NCBI GenBank assembly: GCA_946624335.1
Contig: CAMOSA010000107.1
Span: 1 to 8,260 of the forward strand
Length of the DNA stretch: 8,260 bases
Direction of reading: 5' to 3'
Source of the DNA: an uncultured Prevotellaceae bacterium
GTDB lineage: Bacteria; Bacteroidota; Bacteroidia; Bacteroidales; Bacteroidaceae
Positions 1 through 4,976 of the stretch are shown piece by piece (the first letter of the stretch is position 1; the number at the start of each line of letters is the position of its first letter). The translations under genes were made by a program, and so were the position numbers. The notes beneath the pieces are model-generated. The model worked only from the letters and a program-made list of their open reading frames with translations, was not told the origin of the DNA and did no database searches.

Positions 1-2
1 AT

Positions 3-200
3 AAAGGGATAATTGAGAGTTTCATCAGAAAGCTTACTCGTATTACTGATATTACCGAAAAATATGCCGAAAAATGGTTTGCGAACAAAAAGAGAGAATC
101 AATTATTGTAAAAAGTTGCAGGACATGGGGTCGAACTCAAACCGATTGTTTTCGCATTGTTTTCACAAAACGAAAAATCAGCAACTTGAATCTCTTCTAA
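3..200 (+). CDS. Possible C-terminal end of a truncated, unrecognised protein
   Basis: Frame 3 is open from the left edge to a TAA at 198-200, giving about 65 codons with no start inside the window. The peptide is rich in Lys, Arg and Ile (it contains EKYAEKWFANKKRE) and I recognise no family. The stretch is AT-rich, unlike the GC-rich genes to the right. An open frame this short in AT-rich DNA can arise by chance. Its last codons also overlap the terminator hairpin of the tRNA on the opposite strand. It could be the end of a gene that starts outside the window, including a gene of an element inserted beside the tRNA, or it could be non-coding. Confidence 0.2.
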   Translation, partial: KGIIESFIRKLTRITDITEKYAEKWFANKKRESIIVKSCRTWGRTQTDCFRIVFTKRKISNLNLF

Positions 201-212
201 GTTGCTGATTTT
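174..212 (-). terminator. Intrinsic terminator downstream of the tRNA
   Basis: A perfect 14-bp inverted repeat (arms 174-187 and 199-212, AAAATCAGCAACTT and its complement) flanks an 11-base loop. Read on the minus strand, it begins 5 bases after the tRNA 3' end and finishes in a run of five T (177-173). This is the expected place and form for a Rho-independent terminator of the tRNA transcript. Because both outer arms are A/T runs, it could also stop transcription arriving on the plus strand. Confidence 0.8.
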
Positions 213-217
213 CGTCG

Positions 218-291
218 TGGACCAGCTAGGGCTTGAACCTAGGACCTCCAGATTATGAGTCTGTTGCTCTAACCAACTGAGCTACAAGTCC
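218..291 (-). tRNA. tRNA with anticodon CAT (tRNA-Met, or tRNA-Ile2)
   Basis: On the minus strand a complete 74-base cloverleaf can be folded: acceptor arm starting GGACTTG, D stem GCTC/GAGC, anticodon loop CTCATAA with anticodon CAT, and T stem CTAGG/CCTAG with loop TTCAAGC. The discriminator base is A. The acceptor stem has a T-T mismatch at pair 6-67, and pair 27-43 is A-G. CCA is not encoded, so it would have to be added after transcription. The first acceptor pair is G-C and the stem lacks initiator features, so this is not the initiator tRNA. Elongator tRNA-Met is my first choice. A tRNA-Ile whose CAT anticodon is converted by lysidine formation has the same loop and cannot be excluded by eye. 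Confidence 0.93.
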
Positions 292-333
292 AATGATTAG
301 CACTCGCCTAATGACGATTAGGCTTTGCGGGTG

Positions 334-365
334 CAAAAGTAGTGCAAAAAAGCCGAACTGCCAAA
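334..365 (-). promoter_or_regulatory. Bacteroidota-type promoter of the tRNA
   Basis: Read on the minus strand, TTTG (365-362) is followed after 20 bases by TACTTTTG (341-334), which matches the TTTG / TAnnTTTG pattern of the primary sigma factor in Bacteroidota. Transcription should begin near 327, leaving a leader of about 35 bases before the tRNA. That leader contains a perfect 7-bp hairpin with a 4-base loop (306-312 paired with 317-323). Confidence 0.65.
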
Positions 366-390
366 TAAATCTTGAATTTTCTGCGCTAAA

Positions 391-419
391 AAGCCTTTAG
401 CGGGCATAACAGGCAAAGG
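391..419 (-). terminator. Weak candidate terminator after the ung-DUF3109 unit
   Basis: Minus-strand reading shows CCTTT (419-415), a 16-base loop, AAAGG (398-394) and then C followed by five T. The stem is only 5 bp and the loop is large, so it would be inefficient. An alternative, more stable 7-bp hairpin (384-390 with 396-402) uses part of the same sequence and would bury the T run. It lies about 77 bases after the DUF3109 stop codon and just upstream of the tRNA promoter. Confidence 0.25.
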
Positions 420-436
420 TTAGACGATTCAGATTG

Positions 437-487
437 CGTTATCGCCTGTTGATGTTGCTGCCGTTATCGTCATTTGATGTTGTCTGC
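437..487. repeat. Two imperfect tandem copies of a 25/26-base unit
   Basis: Copy 1 (437-461) and copy 2 (462-487) share CGTTATCG, then four differing bases (CCTG or TCAT), then TTGATGTTG, then CTGC with one extra T in copy 2. They lie side by side just past the stop codon of the DUF3109 gene, in its presumed 3' untranslated region. This is most simply a local duplication. No function is evident. Confidence 0.7.
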
Positions 488-495
488 GGGTCTCG

Positions 496-1131
496 TCAGT
501 CATCATTGTCCATTCTATCTTCGTTTGATGCCTTAGCGAGTTCATCGGCTACTTGACACAGTTTGTCATACCAGTCTTGTCCGAATCGCCTTATGAGCGG
601 TTCGCGAAGGAAACGGTATAGGGGTAGGTCAAGTTCACGTCCCTTCCGCACGGCGGGCTCACAGATGGCCCATCGGTGGTAGTTGAGGCCAACGAGCCCA
701 CCAGCGAAACGTTTTTCGCGGATGGGGTACAGTGCGCATGAGATGGGTTTAAGGAAACGTGAGCGCCCTTCGCGACATGCCTTTTCCAGCGCGCAGAGGC
801 AACAGGTCCGTTCGATGCCTGGCAGTTTGTCATAATAGGTGAAGGCACAGTCTTTGCCAGCTACGATGCTGGTGACGAGTTCGCCTTCAGGGTCGGTATA
901 GGCTATGCCCTGACGGTCGACGACGGCTTGTGCCGAGGCGGACATCTGTGGCCATACGGCATCGAGTGCCTCTTCAATTTCCGCTATCTCATCGAGAGTT
1001 ACGGGTGCTCCGGCATCGCCATCGATGCAACAGGCTCCTCCGCAGGCTTCGAGGTCGCAGCAGAAGCGTTCCGTGAGGATAGCCGTGGATATGAGCACGT
1101 TCCCGACTTCAAGAATAGGTATCTGTCTCAA
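496..1131 (-). CDS. DUF3109 family cysteine-rich protein
   Basis: The 211-residue product matches the DUF3109 family, whose members in Bacteroidota are of similar length and of unknown biochemical function. Its hallmark is many conserved cysteines: C24, C25, C30, C34, C35, C95, C110, C111, C113, C119, C132 and C157. Family blocks include GGACCIDGDAGAP (31-43), VTSIVAGKDC (86-95), KPISCALYPIR (128-138), NYHRW (150-154) and EPLIRRFGQ. The cysteine pattern resembles CxxC-rich metal or Fe-S binding proteins, so metal binding is an inference. There is no signal peptide or membrane segment, so it should be cytoplasmic. The start is TTG at 1131: an in-frame stop two codons upstream closes the frame, and no ATG occurs before residue 63. 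It lies 44 bases after ung on the same strand with no promoter between them, so the two are probably co-transcribed. Confidence 0.88.
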   Translation of the reverse strand: MRQIPILEVGNVLISTAILTERFCCDLEACGGACCIDGDAGAPVTLDEIAEIEEALDAVWPQMSASAQAVVDRQGIAYTDPEGELVTSIVAGKDCAFTYYDKLPGIERTCCLCALEKACREGRSRFLKPISCALYPIREKRFAGGLVGLNYHRWAICEPAVRKGRELDLPLYRFLREPLIRRFGQDWYDKLCQVADELAKASNEDRMDNDD

Positions 1132-1175
1132 TGTTTAAGTGTTCTGGTTGCTTGTTCACGATTATCGCTTATCTG

Positions 1176-1838
1176 TCACCATTGGATCGGGTCCAGTCCG
1201 TTTTTCGAGAGGTAATCGTTGCAGAGTTGAAAATGGTGGTTGTTGAAAAAGCCCCGTGAGGCAGAGAGGGGTGAGGGATGAGCTGAGCGCAGCACCAGAT
1301 GGCGTTTAGGATCGATGAAGGCGGCTTTCTGTCCTGCGTAGGCTCCCCAGAGGATGAAGACGAGGTGCGTCCGTTCGTTGGCCAGGGCTTGTATGGCTGC
1401 ATCAGTGAAGGTCTCCCATCCGTGACGTTGGTGTGATGCCGCTTGCCCTTGTCGCACGGTGAGTGTGGCGTTGAGCAGCAGCACTCCTTGCCTAGCCCAT
1501 CGGGTCAGGTCTCCTGATGCCGGAGGTGTGATGCCCAGCTCATTCTTTATCTCTGCGTAGATGTTACGTAGCGAGGGTGGCAGGGGAACGCCATCTGGCA
1601 CGGAGAATGAGAGTCCCATGGCCTGTCCTGGCTCATGGTACGGGTCTTGTCCGAGGATGACAACTTTCACGCTGTCGAAGGGCGTCTGTGCGAAGGCGTT
1701 GAAGATCCTGCCTCCCGGGGGGTAGCACACGCCTGTGGCGTATTCGTGACGTACAAAAGAAACGAGTTCAGCGAAATAGGGCTTCTCGAATTCTGTCGCA
1801 AGTCTTTTCCCCCAACTTTCCTCTATTTTGACTTCCAT
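1176..1838 (-). CDS. ung: Uracil-DNA glycosylase (family 1)
   Basis: This enzyme removes uracil from DNA by cutting the N-glycosidic bond, the first step of base excision repair in the cytoplasm. From ATG at 1838 it has 220 residues, normal for the family. The catalytic motif GQDPYH is at 63-68 with the water-activating Asp at 65. GVLLLNATLTVR lies in the middle, and the HPSPLS loop begins at His187, the second catalytic residue. An upstream in-frame ATG at 1880 would add 14 residues, but it lies inside the predicted -7 promoter element (1878-1885). The family also normally begins close to the VxIEESW sequence seen here at residues 3-9, so 1838 is the better start. It is the first gene of a probable two-gene unit with the DUF3109 gene and is divergent from the guanylyltransferase gene. 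Confidence 0.96.
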   Translation of the reverse strand: MEVKIEESWGKRLATEFEKPYFAELVSFVRHEYATGVCYPPGGRIFNAFAQTPFDSVKVVILGQDPYHEPGQAMGLSFSVPDGVPLPPSLRNIYAEIKNELGITPPASGDLTRWARQGVLLLNATLTVRQGQAASHQRHGWETFTDAAIQALANERTHLVFILWGAYAGQKAAFIDPKRHLVLRSAHPSPLSASRGFFNNHHFQLCNDYLSKNGLDPIQW

Positions 1839-1877
1839 AACCGGTGTGTTTTGGTCTTGTAGTGATAAAATGCTGGG

Positions 1878-1885
1878 CAAAAGTA
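1878..1885 (-). promoter_or_regulatory. -7 promoter element for ung
   Basis: On the minus strand 1885-1878 reads TACTTTTG, matching TAnnTTTG. It puts the transcription start near 1871, about 33 bases before the ATG at 1838. No clear TTTG is present at the -33 distance, so this rests on the -7 element alone. Confidence 0.45.
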
Positions 1886-1935
1886 CTTATTTTCCGTAAA
1901 AAACATCTCCTTTTCCTTGAAAAAAAGCTAATAAG

Positions 1936-1967
1936 TTTGCATGTATAGCAAATTTAGTGTACCTTAG
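1936..1967 (+). promoter_or_regulatory. Promoter of the mannose-1-phosphate guanylyltransferase gene
   Basis: TTTG (1936-1939), a 20-base spacer, and TACCTTAG (1960-1967, one mismatch to TAnnTTTG) form a plausible Bacteroidota promoter with transcription starting near 1974, about 32 bases before the GTG. The same TTTG is also the end of a perfect TAAGTTTG (1932-1939) that could be the -7 element of a second, upstream start, though that one lacks a good -33 element. Confidence 0.5.
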
Positions 1968-2005
1968 CGTTCGTAAAACGAATAATTCTAACTAATCCTA
2001 ACATC

Positions 2006-3133
2006 GTGAATACATCAGATAAAAACTATTGCCTTATCCTTGCCGGCGGTGTTGGCAGCCGCCTCTGGCCTGCCAGCCGTGAGAAGTGCCCCAAGCAGTT
2101 TATGGACTTCGAGGGTTCGGGCTTCACGCTGATTCAGCAGACCTACCACCGTTTCGCTCGTTTCATCAAGCCGGAAAACATCTTCGTCAGCACTCAAGAG
2201 GGCTATCTCGGTTTGCTGATGGAGCAGTTGCCTCAGTTGCCACGTGAGCAGATTCTTGCCGAGCCAGTGCGCCGTGGTACTTTGGCTCCTGTTGCCTGGG
2301 GAGCGAGTGTCATCAGCCATCTGTGTCCGGACGCCCGCATCGTCGTTTCGCCCGCCGACCAGCAGATCCATGACCTCGATGCTTTCGAGGCCGATATCCT
2401 TCAGGGTCTCGACTTCGCTGCCACGCATGAGGGCGTCGTCACGATGGGCATGAATCCTACTCGTCCCGAGACAGCCTATGGTTATGTCCAGATGGATGAC
2501 ATCGTGGACACCACAGCTCAGATCTACCGCATCAAGACGTTCACGGAGAAGCCTGACTCGGAGTTTGCCAATATCTTCATGAGCAGCGGTGAGTTCCTGT
2601 GGAACACGGGCCTTTTCGTCTTCAACGTGCAGTATATGGTTTACAATATTATCAAGCACGTGCCTGTGTATCGCGATGAGTTCCCTGAACTGAGCGACCC
2701 TGCAGCCTCTCTGTCTCCGCTTCAGGCTCCTCTGTTCTACACGGCGCTGCCTAATCTGTCGATGGAATACGCCGTGCTGGAGCATACGGGTCATCGCTAT
2801 GTCCAGCGTTGCCGTTTCGGGTGGGCCGACCTTGGCAGTTGGCCTTCTATCGATGCTGACGCCCAGGCTGCCAGTGTCACCAATTCGCCCTATCCTCCTA
2901 CGGATGTCCGTGTCGACGGCCGTGGTAATGTGACGTTGCATAGTGAGGCCTTGTTTGACAACGCTACAGGCAATATCGTCCGGTTGCCCTCGGGGCATAT
3001 GGCTGTCATCAGCGGTCTCGACAATTTTGTCATCACCGAGGAGGCTGGCGTGCTGATGATCTGTCCTAAGAACGACACGGCTGCAATGCGTCGCCTGCAG
3101 ACGCTGGCGCACCTCGATACCCTCGAGGAGTAG
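2006..3133 (+). CDS. Mannose-1-phosphate guanylyltransferase (GDP-mannose pyrophosphorylase)
   Basis: It should join GTP and mannose 1-phosphate to give GDP-mannose, the precursor of GDP-fucose and of mannose-containing surface glycans. The 375-residue protein opens with the nucleotidyltransferase signature LAGGVGSRLWPASR (12-25) followed by PKQF (29-32). Later blocks are SPADQ (115-119), FTEKP, LWNTGLFVFN and FGWADLGSW. It ends without the phosphomannose isomerase domain of two-domain ManC proteins, so it is monofunctional. The usual RNTAP block appears as RGTLAP (90-95), with Asn replaced by Gly and an extra Leu. The start is GTG at 2006; the nucleotide-binding signature begins only about ten residues later and the first ATG (residue 33) would remove it. 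A second guanylyltransferase elsewhere in the genome is possible, since Bacteroidota often carry paralogues. Confidence 0.92.
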   Translation: MNTSDKNYCLILAGGVGSRLWPASREKCPKQFMDFEGSGFTLIQQTYHRFARFIKPENIFVSTQEGYLGLLMEQLPQLPREQILAEPVRRGTLAPVAWGASVISHLCPDARIVVSPADQQIHDLDAFEADILQGLDFAATHEGVVTMGMNPTRPETAYGYVQMDDIVDTTAQIYRIKTFTEKPDSEFANIFMSSGEFLWNTGLFVFNVQYMVYNIIKHVPVYRDEFPELSDPAASLSPLQAPLFYTALPNLSMEYAVLEHTGHRYVQRCRFGWADLGSWPSIDADAQAASVTNSPYPPTDVRVDGRGNVTLHSEALFDNATGNIVRLPSGHMAVISGLDNFVITEEAGVLMICPKNDTAAMRRLQTLAHLDTLEE

Positions 3134-3150
3134 TGCTCATTCGAGCGTAT
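3117..3150. terminator. Hairpin covering both stop codons of convergent genes
   Basis: The two arms pair as ATAC/GTAT (3117-3120 with 3147-3150), a C-C mismatch, CTCGA/TCGAG (3122-3126 with 3141-3145), and an inner GAG/CTC (3128-3130 with 3136-3138), leaving a 5-base loop. The TAG of the guanylyltransferase gene (3131-3133) lies in the loop and the stop codon of the CYTH gene (3137-3139) in the inner stem. No T run follows on either side, so a classical intrinsic terminator is unlikely. It may be a bidirectional transcript end or a 3'-end protecting structure. Confidence 0.35.
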
Positions 3151-3625
3151 GCCCCCAGAGCTTGAAGGGGTAGCGTCGCATGTGCGAGTTGTAGAATCGG
3201 CGGTCTCCGGTGACTTCCCGCCCGATGAAATCGGGCTTTTCGAAGCCCTCGTCCTCGCTCTTGAGTTCTACCTCGGCCATGACGAGTCCTTCGTTGTCAT
3301 CCTTGAACTCATCGACCTCGAAGACGTGCCCGTCAGAGGCTTTGACAAGCCATCGTGTCTTTCGTATGACGCCCGGTTCGCACAGTTTCATCATCTCATG
3401 GGCCTCGTCGAGCGGTATCTCCGTCTCGAATTCGTAACGTGAGAGGCCGTCGGCATTGCTGGCTCCCTTTATGGTCAGGTACGCCTTCTGTCCTCTGATA
3501 CGCACTCGTACGCTTCTTCCGCCGCCAGAGACGATGTATCCTTGTACGATCTCGGTATGATTAAAGGCGATCGCCTTGTAGGCGTCGCCTTTAACTAAAA
3601 ACTTTCGTTCAATCTCGAGTGCCAT
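3137..3625 (-). CDS. CYTH domain protein (triphosphate tunnel metalloenzyme)
   Basis: The 162-residue protein is a stand-alone CYTH domain. It opens with the diagnostic ExExK motif (E4, E6, K8 in LEIERKFLV). It then shows the alternating basic strand VRVRIR (39-44), TIKG (51-54), the acidic strand YEFETEI (64-70), RKTRW (88-92), FEVDEF (102-107) and AEVELKSED (117-125). These residues line the tunnel that binds a triphosphate and divalent metal. Bacterial relatives of this size are mostly inorganic triphosphatases; adenylate cyclase or thiamine triphosphatase activity cannot be excluded. The ATG at 3625 is preferred because it puts ExExK at the N-terminus. A more upstream in-frame ATG at 3646 overlaps the preceding small gene. 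It is the last gene of the presumed prfB operon. Confidence 0.9.
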   Translation of the reverse strand: MALEIERKFLVKGDAYKAIAFNHTEIVQGYIVSGGGRSVRVRIRGQKAYLTIKGASNADGLSRYEFETEIPLDEAHEMMKLCEPGVIRKTRWLVKASDGHVFEVDEFKDDNEGLVMAEVELKSEDEGFEKPDFIGREVTGDRRFYNSHMRRYPFKLWGHTLE

Positions 3626-3629
3626 AGCG

Positions 3630-3770
3630 TTAGAAGAGGAGCGCATAGATGGCAGCGATGACGAACAGTACTACCAGTCCTCCGACAATCCAGTTGATGA
3701 CTCGTTTGGCCTGGGCCTCTTCGCGTGCAGCTCTCTTCGCGGCACGCGATTCTTTCTTTGCTTTACTCAT
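3630..3770 (-). CDS. 46-residue single-pass membrane protein, unknown function
   Basis: An ATG at 3770 opens a 46-codon frame ending with TAA at 3630-3632. The first 23 residues are strongly basic and alanine-rich (MSKAKKESRAAKRAAREE and following). Residues from about 24 to the C-terminus form one hydrophobic segment (VINWIVGGLVVLFVIAAIYA) that should span the membrane, with the basic half in the cytoplasm by the positive-inside rule. It starts 66 bases after prfB and ends only 4 bases before the CYTH start, with no promoter visible on either side, so it is probably translated from the same transcript. I recognise no family. Composition, the tight fit between neighbours and a clean start and stop support a real gene. 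Confidence 0.7.
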   Translation of the reverse strand: MSKAKKESRAAKRAAREEAQAKRVINWIVGGLVVLFVIAAIYALLF

Positions 3771-3836
3771 GATGTTATTTTGTTTTTAGGGTTTATAGGC
3801 ATAGTTTTCTTCAGTCCTTCTCTTGCGTTACCTACC

Positions 3837-4952
3837 TTACTCGGTGCCGCCCCCGAACTCCATGAGGTAGGCCTTGATGAAGGCATCAATCTTGCCGTCC
3901 ATGACGCCTCCTACGTCGGATGTCTGGTACCCCGTTCGGTGGTCCTTGACGCGGCGGTCGTCGAAGACGTATGAGCGGATCTGCGATCCCCACTCGATCT
4001 TTTTCTTTCCGGCTTCCACCTTGGCTTGTTCTGCCATACGGTGTTGCAGTTCCTTGTCGTAGAGCATGGATCGCAGCAGTCGCAGTGCGTTCTCCTTGTT
4101 CTTGGGTTGGTCGCGCGTCTCGGTGTTCTCGATGAGTATCTCCTCCTCCTCTCCCGTGTAGGGGTCTTTGTACTGGTAGCGTAGGCGTACGCCCGACTCA
4201 ACCTTGTTGACATTCTGTCCTCCGGCTCCGCTGCTGCGGAAGGTGTCCCATGAGATGCGTGCCTGCTCGATGTTCACCTCGATGCTGTCGTCGACGAGTG
4301 GCGTGACGAAGACGCTGGCGAAGCTTGTCATGCGCTTGCCCTGTGCGTTGTATGGCGATACGCGCACGAGACGGTGCACGCCGTTCTCGCCCTTGAGGTA
4401 GCCGTAGGCGTAGTCGCCCATGATCTCGAGCGTGCACGACTTGATGCCTGCATCGTCGGCTTCCAGCAGGTTGCTGACGACACACTTGTATCCGTTCTGT
4501 TCGGCCCACCGCATATACATACGCATGAGCATCTGTGCCCAGTCCTGTGCCTCGGTGCCTCCGGCGCCCGAGTTGATTTTGAGCACGGCGTCCATGGGAT
4601 CTTCCTCTTGCCTCAGCATATTCTTCAGTTCCAGGTCCTCGAGGGCGTTAACGGCCCTGGCGTAGATATCGTCGACCTCTTCCTCGGTGACGAGTTCTTC
4701 TTTGAAGAAGTCGAAGGCAGTGGCCAGCTCTTCGCTGAGCGTCCTCACCTCATCGTATCCCTTGATCCACTTCTCCAGTGCCTTGACTTTCTTCATCTGC
4801 TCCTCGGCTCGCTTTGCGTCTTCCCAGAAGTCGGGAGCCTGTGTACGTATCTGTTCCTCCTCGTACTCCATCTGCTTGCGGGGTATGTCGAGGTATTTAT
4901 AGAGCGCTTCGGCGCGCTCCTGCACTTCCTTCAGTTGTTCTGCTGTAATCAT
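3837..4952 (-). CDS. prfB: Peptide chain release factor 2
   Basis: RF2 recognises UGA and UAA in the ribosomal A site and triggers release of the finished protein. The 371-residue product has a helical N-terminal domain (about 1-110), the codon-recognition superdomain and the GGQ domain. GGQ is at 244-246 within SSGAGGQNVNK, and the residue matching E. coli position 246 is Ser. The codon-recognition tripeptide is SPY (199-201) rather than the standard SPF. The N-terminus reads through YKYLDIPRK (18-26) without interruption. This is where many bacteria have CTT TGA C and need a +1 frameshift; here the bases are TAC CTC GAC (4895-4887), so there is no internal stop. It begins 24 bases after the acyl-CoA synthetase gene on the same strand. 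Confidence 0.97.
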   Translation of the reverse strand: MITAEQLKEVQERAEALYKYLDIPRKQMEYEEEQIRTQAPDFWEDAKRAEEQMKKVKALEKWIKGYDEVRTLSEELATAFDFFKEELVTEEEVDDIYARAVNALEDLELKNMLRQEEDPMDAVLKINSGAGGTEAQDWAQMLMRMYMRWAEQNGYKCVVSNLLEADDAGIKSCTLEIMGDYAYGYLKGENGVHRLVRVSPYNAQGKRMTSFASVFVTPLVDDSIEVNIEQARISWDTFRSSGAGGQNVNKVESGVRLRYQYKDPYTGEEEEILIENTETRDQPKNKENALRLLRSMLYDKELQHRMAEQAKVEAGKKKIEWGSQIRSYVFDDRRVKDHRTGYQTSDVGGVMDGKIDAFIKAYLMEFGGGTE

Positions 4953-4976
4953 TCTATTCGTTTGGCATTATTAGGC

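Noticed and set aside
118..150. A tRNA-like T-arm fragment (TTCGA flanked by GAG and CCC on the minus strand) that could be an attachment-site remnant
   Set aside because: The flanking bases cannot form a 5-bp T stem, and similarity to the neighbouring tRNA 3' end is only scattered. There is no continuous repeat long enough to call an att site.
1839..1880. N-terminal extension of ung from the ATG at 1880
   Set aside because: The codon lies within the TACTTTTG -7 element, and the family normally begins near the ATG at 1838.
2015..3112. A 365-codon open frame antisense to almost the whole guanylyltransferase gene
   Set aside because: Its translation is rich in Arg, His and Gln with no recognisable motif, while the plus strand encodes a clear enzyme with family signatures. 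Long antisense frames are common opposite GC-rich genes with biased third positions.
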